This document shows positions 54,710-63,336 of a DNA stretch of 64,000 nucleotides, in pieces. Each line of letters opens with the position of its first letter. The first letter of the stretch is position 1. Source of the DNA: Roseovarius halotolerans (lineage in GTDB: Bacteria > Pseudomonadota > Alphaproteobacteria > Rhodobacterales > Rhodobacteraceae); the NCBI RefSeq assembly GCF_900172255.1, contig NZ_FWFU01000001.1:1116001-1180000 (forward strand). Direction: 5' to 3'. Made by a program: the position numbers and the translations under genes. Below the pieces are notes generated by a model. That model was not told where the DNA came from. It saw only the letters and a list, made by a program, of their open reading frames with translations, and did not search any database.

Positions 54710-54717
54710 TTAACCAT
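54710..54717. promoter_or_regulatory. Candidate CtrA half-site upstream of the PAS gene
   Basis: TTAACCAT matches the alphaproteobacterial CtrA half-site and lies 117-124 bases before the PAS-protein start, in the divergent promoter with yicC. A half-site alone occurs often by chance, so support is weak. Confidence 0.25.
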
Positions 54718-54833
54718 TTATGCGGATTTTTAGACAAAACCTGATCGAAATATGCCAAAAGAGGATCACGCAAAGCAGGTGCGGCCTGCGCGGGGCGGAT
54801 CGAAGCCCTGCCCGGTAATCAGTTCAGACAGGT

Positions 54834-55538
54834 ATGGTCACGATGTCCGACAGTTTCTTCAGCCAAACCGCCCGCAAGGGCAATATCGTCCATCTGCCCG
54901 GCACCGGCCCGGCGCGGCGCCTGCGCGATCAGGACCTGGCGGGTTTCCTCGACTACTGGATGGCCATGCGCAAGGGCGCGGATGTCCCGCGCCGCGCCGA
55001 TATCGACCCGCGCGGGATGAGCCCGTTGCTGTCCGAGGCCTTCATCGCCGAGCGCATCGCTCCCGGCCTTGCGCGGCTGCGTATAGCGGGGATGCATCTG
55101 AGCGACCTGATGGGCATGGAAGTGCGCGGCATGCCGCTGAGCGCCCTCATCGAGCCACAGGATCGGGACCGACTCGCGGAACTGCTGGTCGATCTGTTCG
55201 ACGGGCCTGCGCGGCTGGAGATCGGGTTGACCTCGGTCGGGTCCTTCGGGCGTCCGCCGCTGACGGGGCGGCTGGTGATCCTGCCGCTGCGCAGCGATCT
55301 TGGCGACATTTCGCGCGCCGTGGGCTGTCTGGTCAGCGACGGTCCTGCCGGACGCACGCCGCGCCGCTTTACCATCACCAGCAGCGAGGTGGTGCGGATC
55401 GGCGCCACGTCTGATGCGGCCGCTGCGCCGCTGACGCTTGATGCATACCGCGCCGATCAGCCGCTGGACCCGGTGGTCCCCGCGCGGGTGCGCGGCAATG
55501 GCGACCGTTCCCATCTGCGCCTGATCGAGACCGACTGA
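54834..55538 (+). CDS. Single-domain PAS protein (PAS_5 / PF07310 type)
   Basis: This 234-residue cytoplasmic protein matches a family of alphaproteobacterial stand-alone PAS proteins: DLAGFLDYWMAMRKGADVPRR-type opening near residue 36, SEAFIAERIAPGLARLRIAG, and the LVILPLRSD motif. It has no output domain and may report redox or metabolite state to a partner. The ATG at 54834 or the ATG three codons later (MSDSFFSQ) may start it. It stands alone between yicC (divergent) and a convergent sulfotransferase-like gene. Confidence 0.7.
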   Translation: MVTMSDSFFSQTARKGNIVHLPGTGPARRLRDQDLAGFLDYWMAMRKGADVPRRADIDPRGMSPLLSEAFIAERIAPGLARLRIAGMHLSDLMGMEVRGMPLSALIEPQDRDRLAELLVDLFDGPARLEIGLTSVGSFGRPPLTGRLVILPLRSDLGDISRAVGCLVSDGPAGRTPRRFTITSSEVVRIGATSDAAAAPLTLDAYRADQPLDPVVPARVRGNGDRSHLRLIETD

Positions 55539-56174
55539 TCAGGTGGGATCGCCGCCCAGGGCCTCCCAGAAATCGGCGCGCAGGTTGTGATGGGGAAAGG
55601 GCTCGTCCGGCACATCCACGCCGAGAAAATCACACAGCGGCGCCCAGCCTTCGGCCACGTCGAACAGCAGCAGGCGTTCGCGCGGAAGCTCTTGCCGGAC
55701 GGCGAGCGTATGGGCGTGGTACGCCTCGATCGCGGCGTCGCGGTCGGTGAGATCGCCGCCAAAGACCCCCTGCCCGACCATCACGTCCCACGCATCGAGC
55801 ATGTCGCGCATGTGCTGCGGCAGCGCAAGATCGGCGCGCCGTTGCATCAGCATGGCGATGGTGCGCTCGAAACTGGCCCACCAGGTATCGTCGGGACGCG
55901 TCGTATGAACGATGCGCGCATGGGGAAAGGCGCGCGCGGTGTCGCGCCAGACATGGGCGCCGGGCCAGTCAACCTGCGCGCGGTAGCCCGCAAAGACGAC
56001 GCTCCAATCCACCTTGCCGCCCGCCGCGACTGTCTGCCAATGGTTGACCTGTCCGGGATCGGCGATGATCTCGTGCATGTGGTGACAAGGCCCGAAACCC
56101 AGGCGTTCCAGCGCGGCCTTGAGCGATTTGGTCCCGGTGCGTCCAAAGCCCGAGCCGATGACCTGTAGCGCCAT
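55539..56174 (-). CDS. Sulfotransferase-fold protein
   Basis: This 211-residue protein has a P-loop-like 5'-phosphosulfate loop GFGRTGTKSLKAAL at residues 9-22 and the later HTTRPDDTWWASFERTI, resembling the 3'-phosphate loop region of PAPS-dependent sulfotransferases. This short family is common in marine alphaproteobacteria. The ATG at 56174 places the loop at the usual distance; the earlier frame to 56258 has no domain. Acceptor substrate unknown. The gene stop touches the PAS gene stop. Confidence 0.75.
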   Translation of the reverse strand: MALQVIGSGFGRTGTKSLKAALERLGFGPCHHMHEIIADPGQVNHWQTVAAGGKVDWSVVFAGYRAQVDWPGAHVWRDTARAFPHARIVHTTRPDDTWWASFERTIAMLMQRRADLALPQHMRDMLDAWDVMVGQGVFGGDLTDRDAAIEAYHAHTLAVRQELPRERLLLFDVAEGWAPLCDFLGVDVPDEPFPHHNLRADFWEALGGDPT

Positions 56175-56390
56175 GCCGCGTCCTCTCGTGCCCGGAAAGC
56201 CCGGTGCCGGCCCGCGCCGGATGGCGACGGATCGTCCGAGCGTGAGGCCGTGCGGCATCGCCTGTCCAGATGAAACGCAGGCGAAAGAGAACCGCTTAGC
56301 GGGTGCGTCTGTATTTTTGCATTACTATTTCGCGCCTTGCTTCGCGAACTTCATACGGCACATGAAGCAAGAAAGGCGCATGGGTCAGCG

Positions 56391-56444
56391 CCGGGGCAGG
56401 CCTGGCGGCCCTTTCAGGCCGCCCTGCTGACCTGCCTGCCCCGG
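56391..56444 (-). terminator. Large nested stem downstream of the DAHP synthase gene
   Basis: Outer arms CCGGGGCAGG (56391-56400) and CCTGCCCCGG (56435-56444) are perfect 10-base complements. Inside, GGCGGCC (56404-56410) and GGCCGCC (56417-56423) form a second stem. The structure begins 9 bases beyond the DAHP synthase stop on the minus strand and has no clear U-tract. Likely a transcription stop or mRNA 3' stabiliser. Confidence 0.55.
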
Positions 56445-56453
56445 CACGCCATG

Positions 56454-57827
56454 TCAGGCCGATTGCGCCTCTTGCAGGCGGCTTTCGCGCAGGCTCGAGA
56501 GCTCCTCGGCCACGAGGAAGGCCAGTTCGAGCGACTGGCTGGCATTGAGGCGAGGATCACATGCGGTGTGGTAGCGCGCCGAGAGGTTCTCGTCGCCAAG
56601 CGCGCGCATCCCGCCGGTGCATTCGGTCACGTCCTGGCCGGTCATCTCGAAATGCACGCCGCCGGGGATGGTGCCTTCGGCGCGGTGAACGGCGAAGAAT
56701 TCCTGCACTTCGCGCAGTATCGCGTCGAAGGGCCGGGTCTTGTAGCCGGTCGAGGACTTGATGACGTTGCCATGCATCGGATCACAGACCCATGTCACCT
56801 TCGCGCCTTCGGATTCCACTGTGCGCAGCAGGCGCGGCAGGTGATCGCCCACCTTGCCCGCACCGAACCGTGCGATCAGTGTAAGCCGCCCGGCCTCGTT
56901 CTCGGGGTTGAGCCGCGCCATCAGGCGCTTGAGGTCGTCGGATTCCATCGAGGGGCCGCATTTGAGGCCGACCGGATTGAGCACGCCGCGGGCGTATTCC
57001 ACATGCGCGCCGTCGGGCTGACGGGTGCGATCCCCGATCCAGATCATGTGGCCGGACCCCGCCAGCCATTTGCCGGAGGTCGAATCGAGCCGGGTCAGCG
57101 CCTCTTCGTATTCCAGCAGCAGGGCTTCGTGACTGGTGTAGAATTCCACCGTGCCCAGTTCGTGCTGGGTTTCGGCCGTCATCCCGGCGGCAGCCATGAA
57201 ATCGAGCGTATCCTGGATACGATTGGCCATTTCCCGGTATTTCGCGGCCTTTTCGTCATCGGTGAAGCCGAGCGTCCAGGCATGGACGCGGTGAACATCC
57301 GCGAAACCGCCTGTCGAGAAGGCGCGCAGCAGGTTCAGCGTGGCCGCGGCCTGGGTATAGGCTTGCAGCATCCGGCCGGGATCGGGAATCCGGGCCTCGG
57401 GAGTGAAGGCCAGTTCGTTGATGATGTCGCCACGATAGCTGGGCAGTTCCACGCCGTCGATCACCTCGGTCGGGGCGCTGCGGGGCTTGGCGAACTGACC
57501 GGCGATTCGGCCCACCTTGATGACCGGCACCTTGGCGCCATAGGTGAGCACCATCGCCATCTGCAGCATGACCTTGAAGGTGTCGCGGATCGCATCGGCC
57601 GAGAACTGGTCGAAGGCCTCGGCGCAATCGCCGCCCTGAAGCAGGAAGGCCTCGCCACGCGATGCGGCGCCGAGATGTTGCCTGAGCCGACGGGCCTCAC
57701 CCGCAAAAACCAGCGGCGGAAACTGCGACAGGCGGCCCTCGACCTCGGCCAGTGCCTCGGGGTCGGTATAGTCGGGCATCTGGACGCGCGGCTTGGCGCG
57801 CCAGTCTGATTTGTGCCATTCGCTCAT
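56454..57827 (-). CDS. aroG: 3-deoxy-7-phosphoheptulonate (DAHP) synthase, class II
   Basis: This 457-residue plant-type (class II) DAHP synthase condenses PEP and erythrose-4-phosphate, the first shikimate step. The PEP/metal region [18 protein letters not shown] is near residue 60, then [16 protein letters not shown], and the conserved [15 protein letters not shown] follows at about 175. The C-terminal half has [14 protein letters not shown] and [19 protein letters not shown]. The ATG at 57827 begins MSEWHKSDW; more upstream in-frame codons overlap the promoter. It is alone and ends in a strong stem. Confidence 0.95.
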   Translation of the reverse strand: MSEWHKSDWRAKPRVQMPDYTDPEALAEVEGRLSQFPPLVFAGEARRLRQHLGAASRGEAFLLQGGDCAEAFDQFSADAIRDTFKVMLQMAMVLTYGAKVPVIKVGRIAGQFAKPRSAPTEVIDGVELPSYRGDIINELAFTPEARIPDPGRMLQAYTQAAATLNLLRAFSTGGFADVHRVHAWTLGFTDDEKAAKYREMANRIQDTLDFMAAAGMTAETQHELGTVEFYTSHEALLLEYEEALTRLDSTSGKWLAGSGHMIWIGDRTRQPDGAHVEYARGVLNPVGLKCGPSMESDDLKRLMARLNPENEAGRLTLIARFGAGKVGDHLPRLLRTVESEGAKVTWVCDPMHGNVIKSSTGYKTRPFDAILREVQEFFAVHRAEGTIPGGVHFEMTGQDVTECTGGMRALGDENLSARYHTACDPRLNASQSLELAFLVAEELSSLRESRLQEAQSA

Positions 57828-58008
57828 GGTGTTTCTCCGCTTGCAGGCTTTGGGAACCATTCCTATACAAAACCACTGGTCTGGACACCATATATGATTT
57901 GTGCCTCTTGACGCAAAACCGCGGGTCTGCGTTTTCTCGAGGATCGATGTCGCCGCGGCGCAGTTCTGGATGCGCCACACTGGCGCCGCACTGGCAAGGA
58001 GCCCCAGC

Positions 58009-59016
58009 ATGATGCAGGCAGGACCACAGACCGTCCCCGTCGACGCCCCAAAGGCCCCGCGCCGGTTCGTGTTCGTGCTGCTGGACAATTTCACCCTGCT
58101 GAGTTTTGCCGCCGCCGTCGACAGCCTGCGGATCGCCAATCGCATGTCGGGACAGGAGCTTTATGCCTGGAAGCTGGCCTGCGAGGCGCCGGATGCGCGT
58201 GTCAGCTGTTCGGCGGGCGCGGTGTTCGAGACCGATATCGGGCTTGATGAACTGGGGCGCGAGGATACGATCGTGATCTGCGGCGGCGCGGATGTGCAGC
58301 ATGCGACCACCAAGCGGATGCTGAGCTGGCTGCGCCGGGAGGCACGGCGCGGGCTCAAGATCGCGGGGCTGTGCACCGCCGCCTACGTGATGGCGCGCGC
58401 GGGACTTCTGGAGGGCAAGCGCGCGACGACCCATTGGGAAAACCACGACAGTTTCACCGAGGAATTCGATGAGGTCGAACTGACCAAGTCGGTCTTCGTG
58501 GTGGATGGCAACCGGATGACCACGGCCGGGGGGACATCCTCGATCGACCTGTTCCTCAAGCTGATTGCCGACGAGCATGGCGAGAAGCTGGCCAATGCGG
58601 TGGCCGATCAGTTGATCTATTCCTCGATCCGCACCGACCAGGACACGCAGCGCCTGTCGGTGCCGACAAGGATCGGTGTGCGCCATCCCAAGCTGAGCCA
58701 GGTGATCCAGATGATGGAGGCCAATATCGAGGAGCCGATCAGCCCGTCGATCCTTGCGAAGGACGTGGGCATGTCGACACGGCAACTGGAACGGCTGTTT
58801 CGCCGCTATCTCAACCGCAGTCCCAAACGCTATTACATGGAACTGCGCCTGCAGAAGGCGCGCAACCTGCTGATGCAGACCGACATGACGGTGATCAACG
58901 TCGCGCTGGCCTGTGGCTTCGCAAGCCCGTCGCATTTCTCGAAATGCTATCGCGCGCATTACAACACCACGCCCTATCGTGAGCGCGGTGCACAGTCGGC
59001 GCGCCTGTCTGTCTGA
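58009..59016 (+). CDS. GlxA-family AraC-type regulator
   Basis: This 335-residue regulator has an N-terminal DJ-1/PfpI-like domain ([21 protein letters not shown], residues 20-40, with the nucleophile-elbow-like [14 protein letters not shown] near 125) and a C-terminal AraC HTH ([41 protein letters not shown]). AAGGAG lies seven bases before the ATG. GlxA/GbdR-type regulators often sense carnitine, glycine betaine or amino acids. The relevant target is not adjacent. It is divergent from the DAHP synthase gene. Confidence 0.87.
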   Translation: MMQAGPQTVPVDAPKAPRRFVFVLLDNFTLLSFAAAVDSLRIANRMSGQELYAWKLACEAPDARVSCSAGAVFETDIGLDELGREDTIVICGGADVQHATTKRMLSWLRREARRGLKIAGLCTAAYVMARAGLLEGKRATTHWENHDSFTEEFDEVELTKSVFVVDGNRMTTAGGTSSIDLFLKLIADEHGEKLANAVADQLIYSSIRTDQDTQRLSVPTRIGVRHPKLSQVIQMMEANIEEPISPSILAKDVGMSTRQLERLFRRYLNRSPKRYYMELRLQKARNLLMQTDMTVINVALACGFASPSHFSKCYRAHYNTTPYRERGAQSARLSV

Positions 59017-59026
59017 GCGGACAAGA

Positions 59027-59090
59027 GGGGGCGCTGCCCCCGCTGCGCCAGGGCGCGACTCCCCCGGAGTATTTCCTGAACAGTGAAAGG
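59027..59090 (+). repeat. Rhodobacterales-type GC hairpin repeat, copy B
   Basis: GGGGGC at 59027-59032 and GCCCCC at 59036-59041 form a 6-base stem with a GCT loop, followed further on by CCCCCGGAGTATTTC and then GAACAGTGAAAGG. It lies between two convergent genes and could serve as a terminator for the upstream GlxA-type gene. Confidence 0.6.
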
Positions 59091-59102
59091 CGTGGCGGTG
59101 CC

Positions 59103-60191
59103 TCAGTCGGGGGTCATGCGGTAAAGCGTGCCCTGCCCGACCGAGAGGAACCAGATCGCGCCGTCGGGGCCCTGACGTATGTCGCGCACGCGCACGGTTT
59201 CGGGGGTGCTGATTTCCTGGACCTCGCGCAGGGGGTCGCCCGAGAGCCGCGCGATATGGTCGAACTTGAGGCTGCCGACAAGGATGTCGCCCTGCCAGTC
59301 GGGGAAGAGCGCGCCCGTGTAGATCGTCATGCCGGAGGGCGCGATGGAGGGATCCCAGTAGAAGGCGGGCTGCTTCATGCCGGGTTTCGATGTGCCCTCG
59401 CCGATCTTCGCGCCGGAATAATGCGTGCCGTAGGAAATCACCGGCCAGCCGTAATTGGCGCCTTTCTCGATCAGGTTCACCTCGTCGCCGCCGCGCGCGC
59501 CGTGTTCGACGACCCAGAGTCGCCCTTGCGAATCAAGCGCCGCGCCCTGCGGGTTGCGATGGCCATAGGACCAGATGCCGGGCTGCGTGCCGCCCTGACC
59601 CTGAAAGGGATTATCGGCGGGCGGGGTGCCGTCGCGCGCGATGCGGATGACAGAGCCGTTCTGGCGCGACAGATCCTGCGCCGAGGGGCGGTCGCCGCGT
59701 TCGCCGATGGTGACGAAAAGATGCCCGTCGGGGGCCTCGACGATGCGCGAGCCGAAATGGCGGCTGCCCGAACTGCCCGGCTCCATTTCCCAGATCACCT
59801 GCCAATCGGTCAGGCTGCGCCCGTCCTCGGAAAGCGTGGCGCGCGCCACCCCCGTACCCGCGCCCGCGCCCTGCGGCTTCGCATGGGTGAAATAGAGCGC
59901 GCGGGTCTGCGCGAAATCGCGCGGCACCAGCACATCGAGCAGCCCGCCCTGCCCCGTGACCGCGACATCGCCGATGCCGGTGATCTCGTGGCGCATTCCA
60001 TCGGCGAGCCGCCAGAGGCGCCCGCCGCGTTCGGTGACGAGAATGCTGTCATCGGGCAGGAAGCCGATGGCCCAGGGCGCGTCGAACCCCTCGGCGACGG
60101 GGGTGATCGACAGCCCGGTCTGCGCCTGCGCGCCGTGGGGCGTCGCGACGAGGCCGAGAGCGAAAAGGCAGACAGCGGCGTGACGGATCAT
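59103..60191 (-). CDS. PQQ-dependent sugar dehydrogenase (YliI/Asd type)
   Basis: This 362-residue periplasmic enzyme has a signal peptide (residues 1-23, ending GAQAQ) and a six-bladed propeller. Family marks are EGFDAPWAIGFLPDDSILVTERGGRLW near the N-terminus (given to mark residues 34-60), YFTHAK, GSSGSRHFGSRIVEAPDG, GQGGTQPGIWSYGHRNPQGAAL and WVVEHGARGGDEVN. It would oxidise aldose sugars with PQQ as cofactor. No PQQ biosynthesis genes are in the window. It is convergent with the GlxA-type gene and divergent from the Liv-type operon. Confidence 0.9.
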   Translation of the reverse strand: MIRHAAVCLFALGLVATPHGAQAQTGLSITPVAEGFDAPWAIGFLPDDSILVTERGGRLWRLADGMRHEITGIGDVAVTGQGGLLDVLVPRDFAQTRALYFTHAKPQGAGAGTGVARATLSEDGRSLTDWQVIWEMEPGSSGSRHFGSRIVEAPDGHLFVTIGERGDRPSAQDLSRQNGSVIRIARDGTPPADNPFQGQGGTQPGIWSYGHRNPQGAALDSQGRLWVVEHGARGGDEVNLIEKGANYGWPVISYGTHYSGAKIGEGTSKPGMKQPAFYWDPSIAPSGMTIYTGALFPDWQGDILVGSLKFDHIARLSGDPLREVQEISTPETVRVRDIRQGPDGAIWFLSVGQGTLYRMTPD

Positions 60192-60352
60192 CGTGGCTCC
60201 TTATCGTGCTGGGGGCGACATCCCATGATGTTGGTGCAACCTGCCCTTGGGTCAATGGCTGCAAGCGCACTCTTGCGCGCTAATCCTCTTGCTTTTCGGC
60301 GTGGGCGGGATACGGTCCGGTTCGGACCGAAATTCTGACTGGGAGACAGAGA

Positions 60353-61543
60353 ATGAAGAAACTTCTGATGGCAACCGCCACCGCAGCATTGAGCGTGGGC
60401 GCGAGTGCCGCGAGCGCCGAAGATGTCACGCTGGGCATTATCCTCGGCTTTACCGGCCCGATCGAATCCCTCACCCCGCATATGGCGGGCGGTGCGGAAC
60501 TGGCGATCAGCGAAGTCAGCGAAAGCGGCAAGCTGCTCGATGGCATGACGGTGACGCAGGAGCGCGCCGATTCGACCTGTATCGACGCAGGCGCGGCCAG
60601 CGCCGCCGCCGAGCGCCTGATTACCGCGGTCGGCGTGAAGGGCATCATGGGGGCGGATTGCTCGGGCGTGACCGGCGCGGTCCTGTCCAATGTCGCCGTG
60701 CCCAACGGCATGGTGATGATTTCGCCCTCGGCCACTTCGCCGGCGCTGTCGGATGCGGCGGATGAGGGTCTGTTCTTCCGCACGGCACCGTCGGATGCGC
60801 GCCAGGGCGAGGTTCTGGCCAATGTGCTGATGGATCGCGGGATCGGATCGGTTGCCGTGACCTACACCAACAACGATTACGGCAAGGGGCTGGCCGACAG
60901 CTTCAGCGCCGCCTTCGAGGCCGCGGGCGGCGAGGTGACCACCACCGCCGCGCATGAGGACGGCAAGGCGGATTACTCGGCCGAAGTGGGCGCGCTGGCC
61001 GCGGCAGGCGGCGATGCGCTGGTCGTCGCGGGCTATGTCGACCAGGGCGGTCCGGGCGTCATTCGCGCCGCGCTCGATGCCGGGGCGTTCGATACCTTCG
61101 TGCTGCCTGACGGGATGATCGGCAGCGCGCTCGAGGATACGTTCGGGTCCGAAATCGACGGGTCCATCGGCACCGTGCCGGGCACCGAGAGCGAAGGCGC
61201 CGACAAGATGCTGGAGATGGCCACGGCCGCAGGCATCGACGGCACCAGCCCTTATGTCGGTGAAAGCTATGACGCGGCGGCGCTGATCCTGCTGGCGATG
61301 CAGGCGGCCGGGTCGGTCGAGCCGGGCGACTACAAGGGCAAGATCATGGACGTGGCCAATGCGCCCGGCGAGCAGATCTTCCCCGGTGAGCTGGCCAAGG
61401 GTCTCGAGATCCTCGCGGGTGGCGGCGATATCGATTATGTCGGCGCGACCGATGTCGAACTGATCGGCGGCGGCGAGAGCGCGGGGTCCTACCGCGAGAT
61501 CCTGATCGAGGGTGGTAAACTGACCACTGCCGGCTATCGCTGA
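60353..61543 (+). CDS. Branched-chain-amino-acid-type ABC transporter binding protein
   Basis: This 396-residue periplasmic binding protein of the LivK/Peripla_BP_6 family has a 22-residue signal peptide (MKKLLMATATAALSVGASAA) and the first-domain start DVTLGIILGFTGPIESLTPHM. SAT repeats at PSATSPALSD and the YTNNDYGKGLADSF hinge region are typical. GGAG sits eight bases before the ATG. It leads a Liv-type operon (LivG, LivF, LivH follow) and so probably carries a hydrophobic or other amino-acid-like ligand. Confidence 0.92.
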   Translation: MKKLLMATATAALSVGASAASAEDVTLGIILGFTGPIESLTPHMAGGAELAISEVSESGKLLDGMTVTQERADSTCIDAGAASAAAERLITAVGVKGIMGADCSGVTGAVLSNVAVPNGMVMISPSATSPALSDAADEGLFFRTAPSDARQGEVLANVLMDRGIGSVAVTYTNNDYGKGLADSFSAAFEAAGGEVTTTAAHEDGKADYSAEVGALAAAGGDALVVAGYVDQGGPGVIRAALDAGAFDTFVLPDGMIGSALEDTFGSEIDGSIGTVPGTESEGADKMLEMATAAGIDGTSPYVGESYDAAALILLAMQAAGSVEPGDYKGKIMDVANAPGEQIFPGELAKGLEILAGGGDIDYVGATDVELIGGGESAGSYREILIEGGKLTTAGYR

Positions 61544-61571
61544 TCGGCCACGCCTGAGATGAAAAAGAGCG

Positions 61572-61594
61572 GCCCGGGGATGGACTCCCCGGGC
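61572..61594 (+). terminator. Attenuating hairpin between binding-protein gene and livG
   Basis: GCCCGGGGA (61572-61580) and TCCCCGGGC (61586-61594) are perfect 9-base arms with a 5-base loop, 29 bases after the binding-protein stop. The bases after it on the plus strand are not U-rich. On the minus strand it is followed by a U-run (GAAAAAGAG at 61561-61569 read on plus), but no gene is transcribed that way. Confidence 0.55.
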
Positions 61595-61673
61595 TGTTCC
61601 AATAAAAGGCCTCCGCGGCATCGGCGAGACATGCCAGGGCGAGCGGTGCGGCCGGAAGGGGAACGGACACGCG

Positions 61674-62456
61674 ATGATCAGGGTCGACAACCTGCACAAG
61701 CATTTCGGCGGATTCCACGCGGTGGATGGCGCGAGCCTGAGCGTGCGCGAGGGCACGATTACCGGGCTGATCGGACCGAACGGCGCCGGAAAAACAACTC
61801 TTTTCAATGTGATCGCAGGCGTTCTTAAACCCACGTCCGGGCGCGTCACCATGGCGGGCGAGGATATCACGGGACTGGCACCGCATGATCTGTTCGCCAA
61901 GGGGCTCTTGCGCACCTTCCAGATCGCGCATGAATTTTCCTCGATGAGCTGCCGCGAGAACCTGATGATGGTGCCGGGCGGGCAGTCGGGTGAGCAGCTG
62001 TGGAACACATGGTTCGGGCGCAAGCGCATCGCCGAGGAGGAACGCGCGCTGCGTGCCAAGGCCGACGAGGTGCTGGAGTTCCTGACGATCGAGCATCTGG
62101 CCGATCAGCGCGCGGGTGAAATCTCGGGCGGGCAGAAGAAGCTGCTGGAGCTTGGACGCACCATGATGGTCAATGCGCGCATCGTCTTTCTGGACGAGGT
62201 CGGCGCCGGGGTGAACCGCACCCTGCTCAACACCATTGCCGATGCGATCCTCGAGCTGAACCGCGAGCGGAACTACACGTTCGTGGTGATCGAGCATGAC
62301 ATGGATTTCATCGGCCGGATCTGCGACCCGGTGATCTGCATGGCCGAGGGCAAGGTGCTGGCCGAGGGCAGCCTTGAGGAGATCAAGGCCAACGAGCATG
62401 TGATCGAGGCCTATCTGGGCACCGGCCTCAAGAACCGCGACATGGTGGGCGCATGA
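61674..62456 (+). CDS. livG: Liv-type ABC transporter ATP-binding protein LivG
   Basis: This 260-residue ATPase has Walker A GPNGAGKTT at 34-42, signature ISGGQKKLLELGR and Walker B IVFLDEV. The last residue of the usual LDEP is Val here, and D-loop reads GAGVNRTLL rather than AGL. It forms a pair with LivF, energising the LivH/LivM permeases. The starting ATG lies 130 bases after the binding-protein stop. Confidence 0.92.
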   Translation: MIRVDNLHKHFGGFHAVDGASLSVREGTITGLIGPNGAGKTTLFNVIAGVLKPTSGRVTMAGEDITGLAPHDLFAKGLLRTFQIAHEFSSMSCRENLMMVPGGQSGEQLWNTWFGRKRIAEEERALRAKADEVLEFLTIEHLADQRAGEISGGQKKLLELGRTMMVNARIVFLDEVGAGVNRTLLNTIADAILELNRERNYTFVVIEHDMDFIGRICDPVICMAEGKVLAEGSLEEIKANEHVIEAYLGTGLKNRDMVGA

Positions 62457-62506
62457 GGCGGGTCGCGCCGGCGATCAAGGGTTTCGCCCGTTCCGGGCGA
62501 CCGGCT

Positions 62507-62552
62507 GGGGGCTCTGCCCCCAGACCCCCGGGATATTTGAGAACAGAAGAAG
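62507..62552 (+). repeat. Rhodobacterales-type GC hairpin repeat, copy C
   Basis: GGGGGC at 62507-62512 and GCCCCC at 62516-62521 form a stem with a TCT loop, followed by CCCCCGGGATATTTG and GAACAGAAGAAG. A second small stem, CGCCCG and CGGGCG, lies just before it at 62485-62499. It is in the leader of livF, so it may limit or stabilise the message between livG and livF. Confidence 0.65.
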
Positions 62553-62567
62553 ACGGGAGCCATGCGC

Positions 62568-63284
62568 ATGGCTGAAGCGTTCCTGATCGGTGAGAACATG
62601 ACCGGCGGCTACGGCAAGTCGGGGCCGGATATCCTGCATGATTGCACCGTGGCGGTGGAACCGGGCGAAATCGCGGTGATCGTCGGCCCCAATGGTGCGG
62701 GCAAGTCCACGGCGATGAAGGCGGTCTTCGGGATGCTCAGCCTGCGGCGCGGGGCGGTGCGGCTCGATGGTGAGGACATCACCGCGCTGAGCCCGCAGGA
62801 GCGGGTGCGCAAGGGCATGGGTTTCGTGCCGCAGAACCAGAACATATTCGCCTCGATGTCGGTCGAGGAGAACCTCGAGATGGGGGCCTTCATCCGCGAG
62901 GATGATATCGGCGAGACGATGGAACAGGTTTACGATCTCTTTCCGATCCTGCGCGACAAGCGCCGCCAGGCGGCGGGCGAGTTGAGCGGCGGCCAGCGCC
63001 AGCAGGTCGCCGTGGGGCGCGCGCTGATGACGAAGCCCAAGGTGTTGATGCTGGACGAGCCGACGGCGGGGGTGAGCCCGATCGTGATGGACGAGCTGTT
63101 CGACCGGATCATCGAGATCGCCCGCACCGGCCTTCCGGTGCTGATGGTCGAGCAGAATGCCCGCCAGGCGCTGGCCATCGCCGACAAGGGCTATGTGCTG
63201 GTACAGGGGGCCAATGCCCATACCGGCACCGGCAAGGAGTTGCTGGCCGATCCCGACGTGCGGCGCAGTTTCCTGGGAGGATGA
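62568..63284 (+). CDS. livF: Liv-type ABC transporter ATP-binding protein LivF
   Basis: This 238-residue ATPase has Walker A GPNGAGKST near 40-48, signature LSGGQRQQVAVGRAL and Walker B LMLDEPTAGVSP. GGGAG at 62555-62559 sits eight bases before the ATG at 62568 and only two before the ATG at 62562, so the second ATG is favoured. It partners LivG. The start of LivH follows after a short gap. Confidence 0.93.
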   Translation: MAEAFLIGENMTGGYGKSGPDILHDCTVAVEPGEIAVIVGPNGAGKSTAMKAVFGMLSLRRGAVRLDGEDITALSPQERVRKGMGFVPQNQNIFASMSVEENLEMGAFIREDDIGETMEQVYDLFPILRDKRRQAAGELSGGQRQQVAVGRALMTKPKVLMLDEPTAGVSPIVMDELFDRIIEIARTGLPVLMVEQNARQALAIADKGYVLVQGANAHTGTGKELLADPDVRRSFLGG

Positions 63285-63336
63285 AGCGGATGTGGATCAG
63301 AGAGCCAGGCGCGGTGCGCCGCGGGGGGGATACCTG

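Noticed and set aside
56337..57809. 490-codon plus-strand open frame opposite DAHP synthase
   Set aside because: Overlaps a fully conserved class II DAHP synthase on the other strand and has histidine/glycine-rich shadow composition.
61561..61594. Minus-strand Rho-independent terminator
   Set aside because: The stem with a U-run reads as a terminator only on the minus strand, but no minus-strand gene ends there, so it is treated as a plus-strand attenuating hairpin.
60188..62059. 623-codon minus-strand open frame
   Set aside because: Opposes the complete binding protein and LivG genes and shows no domain.
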